A DNA stretch of 64,000 nt, from assembly GCF_002760615.1 (NCBI RefSeq), contig NZ_AWWI01000016.1:1-64000 (forward strand). Direction: 5' to 3'. The notes beneath the pieces are model-generated. The model searched no databases, was not told the DNA's origin, and saw only the letters and a list, made by a program, of their open reading frames with translations. The position numbers were made by a program, and so were the translations under genes. Shown here one piece after another: positions 8,770 through 16,758 of the stretch (its first letter is position 1; every line of letters begins with the position of its first letter). The stretch comes from Puniceibacterium antarcticum. Its GTDB lineage: Bacteria > Pseudomonadota > Alphaproteobacteria > Rhodobacterales > Rhodobacteraceae.

Positions 8770-9531
8770 ATGGATCTGGGTCTGAAGGGGCTGCGTGCCC
8801 TCATCACCGGTGGCAGCAAGGGCATTGGCCTGCGCTGCGCCGAAATCCTGATTGCCGAAGGCGCCGCAGTGTCGATCTGCGCCCGTACCGGCGCAGATGT
8901 CGATGCAGCGGTGGGCAAGCTCTCGGCCACTGGCGCGACAGCCATGGGAACCGCCGTAGACGTTTCGGACAAGGCAGCCCTCGAAGCATGGGTCGCCCAG
9001 TCCGCTGAGACTCTCGGCGGGATCGACATAGTGATTGGCAATGTCTCGGCCCTCGCTGTGGCAGATGACGAAGACGCCTGGAAGGCCGGTTTCGACACCG
9101 ACATGATGCATTCCGTGCGTCTGGTGAATGCCGCCATGCCCTGGCTTGAAAAAAGCGACGCCGCCTCGATCACGCTGATCTCCTCGGTGTCCGGGCGCGA
9201 AATCGACTTCACCGGCCCGGCCTATGGCGCGTTTAAGGCAGCGATCACCCATTACGCCCAGGGGCTGGCCTTCAAGCTTGCGGGCAAGGGCATCCGCGCC
9301 AACACCGTCTCGCCGGGGAACACCTATTTCGACGGCGGGATCTGGCAGAACATCGAAAAGAACATGCCGGACCTCTATGCCGAGGCGCTGTCCCTGAACC
9401 CCACAGGCCGCATGGCCAAGCCTGAAGAAGTTGCGCGCGGCGTCGTCTTCCTCGCCAGCCCGGCGTCCAGCTTTACCACAGGTACCAACCTCGTCATTGA
9501 CGGGGCACTTACCAAAGGCGTGCAACTCTGA
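8770..9531 (+). CDS. Short-chain dehydrogenase/reductase
   Basis: This 253-aa classical SDR has a TGGSKGIG cofactor motif near residue 13, catalytic serine in LISSVSG near 140 and YGAFK (Tyr and Lys) near 155, followed by RANTVSPGN. Its substrate cannot be read from sequence. It starts 18 bp after the amidase with a GGAG site and is probably cotranscribed, perhaps oxidising or reducing a carbonyl compound released from a larger amide. A GC-rich inverted repeat follows its stop. Confidence 0.85.
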   Translation: MDLGLKGLRALITGGSKGIGLRCAEILIAEGAAVSICARTGADVDAAVGKLSATGATAMGTAVDVSDKAALEAWVAQSAETLGGIDIVIGNVSALAVADDEDAWKAGFDTDMMHSVRLVNAAMPWLEKSDAASITLISSVSGREIDFTGPAYGAFKAAITHYAQGLAFKLAGKGIRANTVSPGNTYFDGGIWQNIEKNMPDLYAEALSLNPTGRMAKPEEVARGVVFLASPASSFTTGTNLVIDGALTKGVQL

Positions 9532-9538
9532 TCACAGT

Positions 9539-9570
9539 GCCGGACCGCTCTGTTCTACAGTTGGTCCGGC
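9539..9570 (+). terminator. Inverted repeat after the amide operon
   Basis: GCCGGACC (9539-9546) and GGTCCGGC (9563-9570) form an 8-bp stem eight bases after the SDR stop. There is no T run, so intrinsic termination is uncertain; it could also be a remnant of the insertion whose fragment starts at 9601. Confidence 0.4.
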
Positions 9571-9600
9571 CGAGCTGCTGCCGGTTCTATGGCCACCGGG

Positions 9601-9905
9601 TTAGGTTTGCATAGCTCGCTTCTCGAACGCCATCGGGCTTAGATACCCCATCTTCGAATGGCGTCTCCTCGCATTGTAGAAGCGCTTCACGTGGTTGCAC
9701 TCGTCAGCACGGGCTGCATCCCGGATGTGAGTGACATTGCGGGCCGCCCACTCGACCTTCAACGAACTGTAGAAACCCTCCATCGCCGAATTGAATTGCC
9801 CCAGACTTGCCCGACCCGGCTCATTGAGTCGGCGATTCCCTTGTCAGCCAACAGGCGCTGGAACTGTTCGCTGATGTATTTCCACTCAAAGTCTCAATCT
9901 TTTTC
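9601..9905 (-). pseudogene. IS3-family transposase (OrfB) C-terminal remnant
   Basis: Read leftward, the strand encodes the end of an rve-type IS3 transposase. First comes a stretch with LLADKGIADSMSRVGQVWGNS, then AMEGFYSSLKVEW and a terminal FYNARRRHSKMGYLSPMAFE. In intact relatives WGNSAMEGF is continuous. Here about five extra bases (a duplicated AATTC, around 9790) shift the frame between WGNS and AMEGF. Everything upstream of the fragment is missing. It separates the amide operon from the TRAP/pxp region and is evidence of past insertion or recombination there. Confidence 0.8.
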
Positions 9906-10113
9906 GCTGAGTCTGCGCCGCGTGCAGCCGCCAGAGGTTTCTTTGGCGAGCAATGAGTAATTCACTGAGCTGTTCGCGATCTTAAGCGGACAAGACACAG
10001 GAAATCCATTTGTGTCTTTTTCGCCTATTTTAACACATGTGGAGCTTAAATTAGCTCAAAATATGGTCTTTCATTGTACGGCGCAGCATTGCCCTATCCC
10101 AACACTTCACTGT
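9906..10113. other. AT-richer spacer before the TRAP operon
   Basis: No gene is supported. The stretch lies between the IS3 remnant and the promoter/operator element at 10114 and may hold upstream binding sites, but none was recognised. Confidence 0.4.
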
Positions 10114-10135
10114 GGATACATGTGGTATACTGAAA
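10114..10135 (+). promoter_or_regulatory. Promoter/operator element before dctP, shared with the pxpB promoter
   Basis: The 22-bp element starts GGATACA and ends GTGGTATACTGAAA, with T between. The same element with A at that one position lies on the opposite strand at 20224-20245, in front of pxpB. It contains TATACT (10126-10131), a good -10 hexamer 61 bp before the dctP start. It also contains GGTATAC, resembling operators of FCD-type GntR regulators, of which two are encoded in the neighbouring operon. Co-regulation is inferred from the 21/22 match and the matching orientation. Confidence 0.65.
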
Positions 10136-10192
10136 GCATCATGGGCCGCTCTCAGAGGGGTCGCTTCCGGGATATCAAAGAGGGTTTGAGAA

Positions 10193-11176
10193 ATGAAATA
10201 TGCAATCGGGCTCAGCGCCGCAGCTGTCAGCCTCCTGCTGGGCACGGCCGCCACCGCAGAAACAAACTGGGATATGTCCGTCGTCTGGCCCGAAGGGAAC
10301 TTTCATACCCAGAACGCAATTGCCTTTGCCGAGCAGGTCAAGGAAGCCACCGATGGCGAGGTGCAGATCACAGTTCACTCTGGCGGCGCGCTGGGAATAA
10401 AGGGACCCGAGGGCATGGCCGCCGTGCGCGACGGTCTGGTTCCGATTGCAGATATACTGATGAGCCAGCAGGTTGGCGAAAATCCGGCGCTTGGGGTCGA
10501 AACCCTGCCCTTCCTTGCGCCCACTCTGCCCGACCTCGCCCTGCTGCACAAATTCTACCGCCCGATGGTCGAAAAGATCGCAGAGGACATGAACCAAAAG
10601 CTGCTTTATATGGTACCCTGGCCGGGTCAGGCGGTCTACTCCCCCCAAAAGATCGACACACTTGCCGACCTTCAGGGTCTGACCATCCGCGTTGTCGACG
10701 CCAATGGCGACGCTTTCTTCAAGGCACTCAGTGCGGCGCCGCTGCAAATGCCTTGGGGCGAGGTTGTACCGTCATTGGCGGCCGGAACCATCAAGGGCGT
10801 GACAACCTCGTCCTCGTCCGGAGTGGATGGTGCGTTCTGGGAATTCCTGGACAACATGAGCACTTTCAACTGGCAAGCCTCGTCCAACATTGTCACGGTC
10901 AACCTTGACGCATGGAACGCCCTGAACCCCGAAGATCAGACCGCCATCGAAACCACCGCCGCCGCGCTTGAGGGTGATTTCTGGCTGAACTCCGCCCGCG
11001 AAGACGTCGCCAAGATCGCAACGCTGAAAGAGAACGGCATGACCGTCTCCTCCCCCTCCCCGGCCCTCAAGGCCGAACTGATGGACGCGGCACGTCCGCT
11101 GTGGGAGGCGTTCAAGGAGCGCGTTCCAGAGGCGGCGCCGGTGATTGACGACTATCTCGCCGTACGCGGAGAGTGA
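10193..11176 (+). CDS. TRAP transporter substrate-binding protein (DctP family)
   Basis: This 327-aa periplasmic protein has a signal peptide (MKYAIGLSAAAVSLLLG, cleavage near TAE at about residue 22). The TRAP binding-protein fold shows in FHTQNAIAFAEQVKEATDGEV near residue 40, GALGIKG and a LQGLTIRVVDANGDAFFKAL region near residue 160; the conserved arginine of the family would be in LTIRV. It delivers a solute, usually a carboxylate, to the DctQM membrane pair encoded next. The shared promoter element with pxpB suggests a 5-oxoproline-like or other N-containing acid as ligand. That is inference, not seen in the binding site. Confidence 0.9.
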   Translation: MKYAIGLSAAAVSLLLGTAATAETNWDMSVVWPEGNFHTQNAIAFAEQVKEATDGEVQITVHSGGALGIKGPEGMAAVRDGLVPIADILMSQQVGENPALGVETLPFLAPTLPDLALLHKFYRPMVEKIAEDMNQKLLYMVPWPGQAVYSPQKIDTLADLQGLTIRVVDANGDAFFKALSAAPLQMPWGEVVPSLAAGTIKGVTTSSSSGVDGAFWEFLDNMSTFNWQASSNIVTVNLDAWNALNPEDQTAIETTAAALEGDFWLNSAREDVAKIATLKENGMTVSSPSPALKAELMDAARPLWEAFKERVPEAAPVIDDYLAVRGE

Positions 11177-11244
11177 TCCAGCAGGCCGTGCCCGGACATC
11201 TGGCGCGGCCACTCCTTTCTCAAAGCTTGAAAAGGCCCTCAACG

Positions 11245-11802
11245 ATGGCGAACGTCACGGACCAAAGCTCTGATACGCTGCCACGCCAACCCTTTGACGC
11301 CATCATCGTCCCTATTGATGCGCTGACCCGGTTTGCCAATCTTGTCGCAGGTCTTGCCCTACTGATGATCCTCGGGCTGATCACGGCGGAAATAATCTCG
11401 CGCAATCTGCTGGGCAGCTCGCTAGCCTTTTCGTGGGATTATGCAGCCTATGCCATGGGCGCCGCATTTATGATGGGCTCTGCGGATGCGTTGCGCAACG
11501 GTGCGCATGTCCGCGTCACTGCCCTGCTGGAAACGGTGCCCCACACAGCGTCACGGGTTCTTGAATTCGGCGCCTGTCTCGCCGGACTGGCAACCTGCGC
11601 GGCACTGGCCTGGGCACTGAGCGAAATGGCCCTGCTGTCGTTTCAGCGTGGGTCGACCTCTGCCACTGTCATGCGCACACCGCTTGCCTGGCCACAGAGC
11701 CTTGTTGCCATGGGAGCCATCATCCTGACCCTGCAGTGTCTGGCGCAACTGCTTCGACTGGCGCGCGGCGAACGTCTCGCCGAAGGCGCCGCGATAGAAT
11801 GA
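11245..11802 (+). CDS. TRAP transporter small permease (DctQ family)
   Basis: This 185-aa protein has four hydrophobic helices, the pattern of the small TRAP membrane subunit. ATG 11245 follows AAAGGCC; a GTG at 11173 overlapping the dctP stop would add 24 residues with no membrane character and is less likely. A LLGSSLAFSWDYAAYAMG segment near residue 60 and MRTPLAWPQSLVAMGAIIL near residue 140 are typical. It pairs with the large subunit starting 40 bp downstream. Confidence 0.85.
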   Translation: MANVTDQSSDTLPRQPFDAIIVPIDALTRFANLVAGLALLMILGLITAEIISRNLLGSSLAFSWDYAAYAMGAAFMMGSADALRNGAHVRVTALLETVPHTASRVLEFGACLAGLATCAALAWALSEMALLSFQRGSTSATVMRTPLAWPQSLVAMGAIILTLQCLAQLLRLARGERLAEGAAIE

Positions 11803-11842
11803 AGACCGAAGCGGGCAGAGACCCCTTCTGAAAGGATCTGCG

Positions 11843-13141
11843 ATGACGCAAATTGCAACCAGCCTGGCGGGCATCATGATCCTGCTGCTTGGATCCGGCC
11901 TGTGGATCGGCCTCGGCCTGATCGCGACGGGGGCGGTGATCCTCGAACTGTTCCGTCCGCAGATGCCCTTTGTGAAGCTGCTCGCGCAGCAATCCTGGAA
12001 TGTTCTGTCCTCGCCCGAACTTTTGGCGCTGCCGCTGTTCATCCTGATGGCCGAGGTTCTGTTTCGCACCAACATTTCTGCGTCGCTGTTCACCGGGCTG
12101 ACACCATGGCTGCGGCGCGTACCGGGACGGCTGGCGCATATCAATGTGCTGGGCTGTACGCTGTTCGCGTCTGTTTGCGGCTCTTCCGCTGCAACCACAG
12201 TGACCGTGGGCCGGATCACTGCCGGCGAGTTGCTCAAGCGCGGTTATGACCGCAATCTGGTAATCGGCTCGCTGGCTGGGGCCGGAACACTGGGGTTTCT
12301 TATCCCTCCCTCGACGATCATGATCATTTACGGGGTCATGGCCGAGGAATCGATCCTGCGCCTGTTCATGGCGGGAATCCTGCCCGGCATCCTTCTGGCC
12401 GCCGCCTATATGGGCTATATCGGTTTGCAGGCTGTTCTGTCGCCCGAGAAGGTTGGTGCCGCCCCTCCCCCGACCAGCTTTCTCGAAAAACTGCGCGCCC
12501 TTGTTGATCTGGGCCCACTTCTGTTGCTGATCTTCTTCGTGATAGGCTCCATGTATGGTGGCATAGCCTCCCCGACCGAGGCCGCCGCAGCAGGTGTGAT
12601 CGGCTCTATGGTGATCGGCTTTGCGCAACGCAAACTTGACCTCAGGGGGCTGCTCAGCGCATCGCGTCAGGCTGCCGAAAACACCGCCATGATTGGACTG
12701 ATCATGATCGGCGCCATGTTCCTGTCCACCGCGATCGGCTATCTGGGCCTGCCGCGTTATATCGCAGGGGTGATCAATGGCTGGGGCTTGTCGCCGCTCA
12801 TGCTGATTGCGGTGCTGCTCGTGTTCTATATCCTGCTGGGTATGGTGATGGAGGGCATGGCGATTATCGTAATGACCCTACCGATCACCCTGCCGCTGGT
12901 CGAAGCGGCAGGCTATGACAAGATCTGGTTTGGCGTGTTCATCGTGATCGTCGTGGAAATGGCGCAGATCTCGCCACCTGTGGGTTTCAACCTGACCGTG
13001 ATACAGAGGTTGACGGGCGACAGTATCGGCAAGGTGACGCGTGCGACCATGCCATTCTTCCTGATCATGGCAGCTTTTGTCTTCCTGATCGCGGTATTTC
13101 CGCAGATCGTCAGCCTTGTCCCGGATATGATGCGCCGCTGA
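11843..13141 (+). CDS. TRAP transporter large permease (DctM family)
   Basis: The 432-aa integral membrane protein has about twelve helices and the DctM signatures CGSSAATTVTVGRI near residue 112 and GTLGFLIPPSTIMIIYGVMAE near residue 150. Near residue 385 it has AQISPPVGFNLTVIQ, the second conserved loop. It is the ion-coupled translocator of the TRAP system. AAAGGA precedes the ATG. The operon ends at a strong bidirectional terminator. Confidence 0.93.
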   Translation: MTQIATSLAGIMILLLGSGLWIGLGLIATGAVILELFRPQMPFVKLLAQQSWNVLSSPELLALPLFILMAEVLFRTNISASLFTGLTPWLRRVPGRLAHINVLGCTLFASVCGSSAATTVTVGRITAGELLKRGYDRNLVIGSLAGAGTLGFLIPPSTIMIIYGVMAEESILRLFMAGILPGILLAAAYMGYIGLQAVLSPEKVGAAPPPTSFLEKLRALVDLGPLLLLIFFVIGSMYGGIASPTEAAAAGVIGSMVIGFAQRKLDLRGLLSASRQAAENTAMIGLIMIGAMFLSTAIGYLGLPRYIAGVINGWGLSPLMLIAVLLVFYILLGMVMEGMAIIVMTLPITLPLVEAAGYDKIWFGVFIVIVVEMAQISPPVGFNLTVIQRLTGDSIGKVTRATMPFFLIMAAFVFLIAVFPQIVSLVPDMMRR

Positions 13142-13166
13142 CCCCGGACATCAGCAGAAAATACAC

Positions 13167-13203
13167 AAAAGCCCCCGGCGGATACATCCCCGGGGGCTTT
13201 CTG
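13167..13203. terminator. Bidirectional intrinsic terminator between dctM and the VOC gene
   Basis: AAAGCCCCCGG and CCGGGGGCTTT flank a short loop, giving an 11-bp GC-rich stem with A and T runs on either side. It lies exactly between two convergent genes and can serve both strands. Confidence 0.88.
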
Positions 13204-13223
13204 CTTAGACGCGAAATTTTTGC

Positions 13224-13637
13224 TCAGACTGCGAACAGGCCGTCGAAATCTGCAAATCCCTTGAACTCGATCGGGTTGCCCGAGGGATCAAAGAAAAACA
13301 TGGTGCGCTGCTCGCCCGGTTCACCCTCAAAGCGGATAACAGGTGGGATATCAAATGTGACGCCCTTCTTCTCAAGACGTTCGGCCAGCGCCTTCCAATC
13401 GTCCAGCCTCAGCACAGCGCCCATATGCGGCATCATTACCATGTGATCGCCGACCTTGCCCGTGCGGGTTGTCTTGAACGGCTCGCCCAAGTGCATCGAC
13501 AGCTGATGCCCAAAAAAGTCGAAATCGACCCATGTGTCGGTCGAGCGGCCTTCCTTGCAGCCAAGCACATCGCCGTAAAAGGCGCGTGTCTCGTCAAGGT
13601 CGGTGACATGTATGGCGAGGTGAAAGAGGGATTTCAT
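13224..13637 (-). CDS. VOC-superfamily (glyoxalase/bleomycin-resistance fold) protein
   Basis: This 137-aa protein has the VOC fold: LFHLAIHVTDLDETRAFYGDVLG at the N-terminus, with the first metal-type His, and FFFDPSGNPIEFKGF near the C-terminus with the usual Glu. Its reaction is unknown; relatives are dioxygenases, epimerases or lactoylglutathione lyases. AAAGGA precedes the ATG. It is the last gene of the leftward pxpB operon, 24 bp after the M24 gene, and could act on a chiral intermediate of that pathway. Confidence 0.85.
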   Translation of the reverse strand: MKSLFHLAIHVTDLDETRAFYGDVLGCKEGRSTDTWVDFDFFGHQLSMHLGEPFKTTRTGKVGDHMVMMPHMGAVLRLDDWKALAERLEKKGVTFDIPPVIRFEGEPGEQRTMFFFDPSGNPIEFKGFADFDGLFAV

Positions 13638-13661
13638 GGTCGTGTCCTTTCTGGTTGTCTG

Positions 13662-14840
13662 TCAGCGTATAGTGATCTGGCGCGGCAGGGTGGAGAGCGG
13701 CTGCGCCCCGGCTTCAGTTACGATCACAGTTTCCGAAACACCAACGGTGAACCGGCCATAATCGCGCAGGGTGATCGGCAGGTGAAATACCATGCCGGGT
13801 TCAAGTAACGTCTCGATGCCGGTGAAAATCGACAGGATCGCTCCCTCGCCCCAGTCCGGGGCAAAGGCCACCCCCATCGAATATCCGGCCCGCTTGCGGA
13901 ACGCCGTGGTAAAGCCTGCCGCGTCAATGATCTTTTGTGCGGCCGCATGCGCGGCGGCGCAGGGCTGACCCGGCCGCATCGCGCCAAGGGCCGCATCAAG
14001 CGCGCTGAGGCTGGTGTCCATCATCCGCTGCGCCTCTTCCGGCGGCGTGCCGATCCACACGGCGCGCATCAGCGCAGCATGATAGCGATCATGGCTGGCG
14101 GCGAGTTCAAGAAACACACCGTCACCGGGTTCTATGCGCCGCCGCCGCCAGGTTGCATGGGGAATGCCCGAACGCGGGCCAGAGCTGACAAGCGGCTCCA
14201 TGGCCATCGCCTCGGACCCGGCAAGGATCGCAGCGCCGGTCATCGCAGCGGCAACCTCGTTTTCACTGGCCCCGGCGCGGCACGCCTCCAGCGCCGCCGC
14301 CATACCGGCTTCGGCATAGCGTGCCGCTTGGCGGATTGCGTCCTGCTCCCGCGCGGATTTCACCACCCGCAAGCGCTCGGTCCAGCCCGAACCGTCCAGC
14401 AACACAACATCAGACAGCGCCGTCTCGATACTGACCATCATCTGCGGGCTGACAAACCAGCCCGAACGCTCAACCGCGAGGCGCCGAACACCCTGCCCCA
14501 GCACAAGGCGCGCCAGTTCTGCCACCGGATCCTGTCCATCCTGCCAGATGCGGATGTCCGGAAACCAGATGTCGCTCCGCGCACCGGTCTCTTCAAGCTG
14601 GCGCACCAGCAGCACCGGCGCGCCCTCGGCTGGCAACAGGAGCGCCTGAAAGGCAAAATAGCCGGCCGTTTGCCGACCGGAGGTCCAGAAGATATTCTCC
14701 GGCCCGGTCAGCAGCAGCGCATCGGCGCCCTCGGCGCGGATGCGCGCCTGAAGGGTGGCGGCCCGGACCCTGAATTCCGCAGGCGGAAAAACAGCGGCAC
14801 TGCCTGCGAAGGACGCCGGGGGCTCTGTGATCTGGTCCAT
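13662..14840 (-). CDS. M24-family (creatinase/ectoine hydrolase-like) hydrolase lacking metal ligands
   Basis: The 392-aa protein has the creatinase N-terminal domain (about 20-155) and pita-bread C-terminal domain (about 165-390) of Xaa-Pro peptidase relatives. In metallo-enzymes of the family two Asp, one His and two Glu bind metal. Here the first Asp region reads VFLELAASHDRYHAALMR, the His region GYSMGVAF and the first Glu region EPGMVFHLPI; only the last Glu (SETVIVTEAG) is kept. This resembles creatinase and ectoine hydrolase (DoeA/EutD), which open small C-N bonds without a metal. The neighbours fit a cyclic or acylated amino acid substrate. The gene starts 8 bp after the GntR gene with GAGGA. 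Confidence 0.8.
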   Translation of the reverse strand: MDQITEPPASFAGSAAVFPPAEFRVRAATLQARIRAEGADALLLTGPENIFWTSGRQTAGYFAFQALLLPAEGAPVLLVRQLEETGARSDIWFPDIRIWQDGQDPVAELARLVLGQGVRRLAVERSGWFVSPQMMVSIETALSDVVLLDGSGWTERLRVVKSAREQDAIRQAARYAEAGMAAALEACRAGASENEVAAAMTGAAILAGSEAMAMEPLVSSGPRSGIPHATWRRRRIEPGDGVFLELAASHDRYHAALMRAVWIGTPPEEAQRMMDTSLSALDAALGAMRPGQPCAAAHAAAQKIIDAAGFTTAFRKRAGYSMGVAFAPDWGEGAILSIFTGIETLLEPGMVFHLPITLRDYGRFTVGVSETVIVTEAGAQPLSTLPRQITIR

Positions 14841-14848
14841 ATTGGTCC

Positions 14849-15484
14849 TCAGCTTGTGGAAAACGTACCAAGAAAGCGCGTACGCACATGGTCGAAATGC
14901 GCCGCCATCAGGGCTTCTGCTGCCTCGGAATCATGCTCGGCGATGGCATCTGCGATCTGCACATGTTCGCGCGCTTGGTCCACGAAAGTGTCATAGGTTC
15001 GCGTCAGCGAGCAGCGCCGCGCAATTGCGCGCTGCTCCTCCAGAATAGAGGGGAGGATCACAAGATGCGCCGCCTCGGCCACAGCGCGGTGAAAGGCGCC
15101 ATCGGCTTCCCAAAAGGTATCAAAAGTGGTCACTGTGCCCTCAACGATCTCTTGCATCTGGGCGCGGATCTGCGTCAGCGCCTTGGTGGTGCCATGCCGC
15201 GCCGCGCGCCCTGCGGCGGCCCGTTCCAGCGCCTGACGCAACTGCACGATCTGCAAAAGCTGCTCGACCGTGACAGAGCGTACAAGCACGACGCCGTTGT
15301 TCAGCCGGTCCACGATGCCCTCGTTCTCCAGCCGCTGAATCGCCGCGCGCAATGGTGTGCGCGAAACGCCAAGTGTCTCGGTCAGCGCGCGCTCGGACAG
15401 CACCGTTTCGCCCGGGATACGCCCGGCGACGATGTCATCGCGGATCTGTTCATATGCCGTTTCTGCCAGTGTTGCCCCGCTCAC
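14849..15484 (-). CDS. GntR-family (FCD) transcriptional regulator
   Basis: This 211-aa regulator has an N-terminal winged helix (ETAYEQIRDDIVAGRIPGE, LSERALTETLGVSRTPLR, about residues 5-65) and a C-terminal FCD ligand domain (about 80-205). Metal-type His residues are in FHRAVAEAAH and AREHVQIADAI. I place the start at GTG 15484, which overlaps the M20 stop as GTGA and has AGGAGG upstream. A longer frame reaching 15568 has no such signal and runs back into the M20 gene. It is one of two GntR proteins in the operon and a candidate ligand for the GGTATAC element. Confidence 0.88.
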   Translation of the reverse strand: MSGATLAETAYEQIRDDIVAGRIPGETVLSERALTETLGVSRTPLRAAIQRLENEGIVDRLNNGVVLVRSVTVEQLLQIVQLRQALERAAAGRAARHGTTKALTQIRAQMQEIVEGTVTTFDTFWEADGAFHRAVAEAAHLVILPSILEEQRAIARRCSLTRTYDTFVDQAREHVQIADAIAEHDSEAAEALMAAHFDHVRTRFLGTFSTS

Positions 15485-16758
15485 CCCGCGCCCTCCTGCA
15501 CAATGGCAAGAAAGACCGCAGCCACGGCGCGGGCCAGATCCTCCTCGTCCATGGCTTCTTCCGGGCAATGGCTGCCGTTCCAGTTGCGGATAAAGACCAT
15601 CACGCTGTCCCAGCCCGCAGCGCCAAAGGCCGCGGCGTCATGTCCTCCACCCGACAGCATGTATCTTGGGCTGTCCCCTTGCGCTGCAGCGCCCACAGCC
15701 ACAAACGCGGCCATAGCGGACGACAGCCGCGCCGGGGCCGAGCGGCTCTGCACGCCAAGATCAAAGCGGATACCGGGGCGCATACTTTCGATCTTCATGA
15801 TTTGCTCCAGCAAAGCCGCGTTCGCAGCCTCAAGCGTGGCGGTGATATCCGATCTCAGATCCAGACAGAACGCCGCCTGACCCGCAACCTTCGCCATCGC
15901 ATGTTGCGGTGAAGCTGCATCGACCTTGCCAAAGGTGACGGTCAGATCGTGGCCTTCGCCCAGCATTTTCTCCCACACCGCATCCATCCGCAGGATCAGC
16001 TCGGCCAGCGCAACCACTGCATCGGCGCGGCTACCGCGTGGGGCGCCGCCGGAATGGGCCCAGGTGCCATGCACCTGCGCAGTGCGATAGCGCAATCCGC
16101 CGCGTACCGTATCGACAATTGCATAGGGTTCGCCCGCGTCATGCAACACCGGACCCTGCTCTATATGGAATTCCAGAAATCGCGCCGGTGCTGGCGGGGT
16201 AAGTGCGCGCGCCGCCCCGGAGTCGTACCCTTCCATGGCCATATGTTCGGACAACGAAAACCCAGTATCCGACCGCGGCGCCTCGAAATCTTCGGGCGAC
16301 AGCCGCCCCAGAGCAGCGCGCGATCCTGCGTAGGACACTGGAAACCAGACGCTTTCCTCGGCGCGGGTGATGATCAGGATAATATCCGTTGGCGGAATGA
16401 TGTCTGCCGCACGGAACGCCGCCAGCACTGCCAATGCGCCAACAACCCCCGCCTGCCCGTCATAGGCGCCGCCTTGGCTGACTGTGTCGAGATGCGAGCC
16501 TATATAAAGTGGTCGTGCGATGCGATCCTGCCCCGGCAGAGTGGCAAAAAGGTTCCCCGCCGCGTCGCGCCGGACGCTACAGCCAAGCGCCCTGACTTCA
16601 TCCTCGATGACCGCATGGGCCTGACTCTCCAGCGGGCTGTAGGCGGGCCGCGTCCAGCCCGGCCCAGCTGCCGAGATCGCATTGACCCGTGCCAGAACGC
16701 GCGAAATCGTTCTGGCAATGACCTCGCGTGGCGGCGTAACGGTTGGAACGTCCCTCAT
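15481..16758 (-). CDS. M20-family amidohydrolase, N-carbamoyl-amino-acid/allantoate hydrolase type
   Basis: This 425-aa zinc hydrolase is of the hydantoin-utilisation C group. Metal ligands are visible as GSHLDTV (His), GAYDGQAG (Asp), AEES (Glu), EFHIEQGPVL (His) near residue 195 and the final His in NGSHCPEEAMD near residue 400. Characteristic GTWAHSGGAPRGSRADA lies near residue 230. The family removes the carbamoyl or ureido group from N-carbamoyl amino acids or allantoate, releasing ammonia and CO2. The second Glu motif is RAEES rather than the usual NEEG. It overlaps genes on both sides by 4 bp. No hydantoinase is in view. Confidence 0.88.
   Translation of the reverse strand: MRDVPTVTPPREVIARTISRVLARVNAISAAGPGWTRPAYSPLESQAHAVIEDEVRALGCSVRRDAAGNLFATLPGQDRIARPLYIGSHLDTVSQGGAYDGQAGVVGALAVLAAFRAADIIPPTDIILIITRAEESVWFPVSYAGSRAALGRLSPEDFEAPRSDTGFSLSEHMAMEGYDSGAARALTPPAPARFLEFHIEQGPVLHDAGEPYAIVDTVRGGLRYRTAQVHGTWAHSGGAPRGSRADAVVALAELILRMDAVWEKMLGEGHDLTVTFGKVDAASPQHAMAKVAGQAAFCLDLRSDITATLEAANAALLEQIMKIESMRPGIRFDLGVQSRSAPARLSSAMAAFVAVGAAAQGDSPRYMLSGGGHDAAAFGAAGWDSVMVFIRNWNGSHCPEEAMDEEDLARAVAAVFLAIVQEGAG

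Noticed and set aside
7366-9525. 719-aa open frame on the minus strand
   Set aside because: It is antisense to the ATPase, amidase and SDR genes, which all show family motifs; high GC makes such shadows common.
14881-15880. 330-aa plus-strand frame opposite GntR and M20 genes
   Set aside because: Antisense to two well-supported genes and without recognisable motifs.
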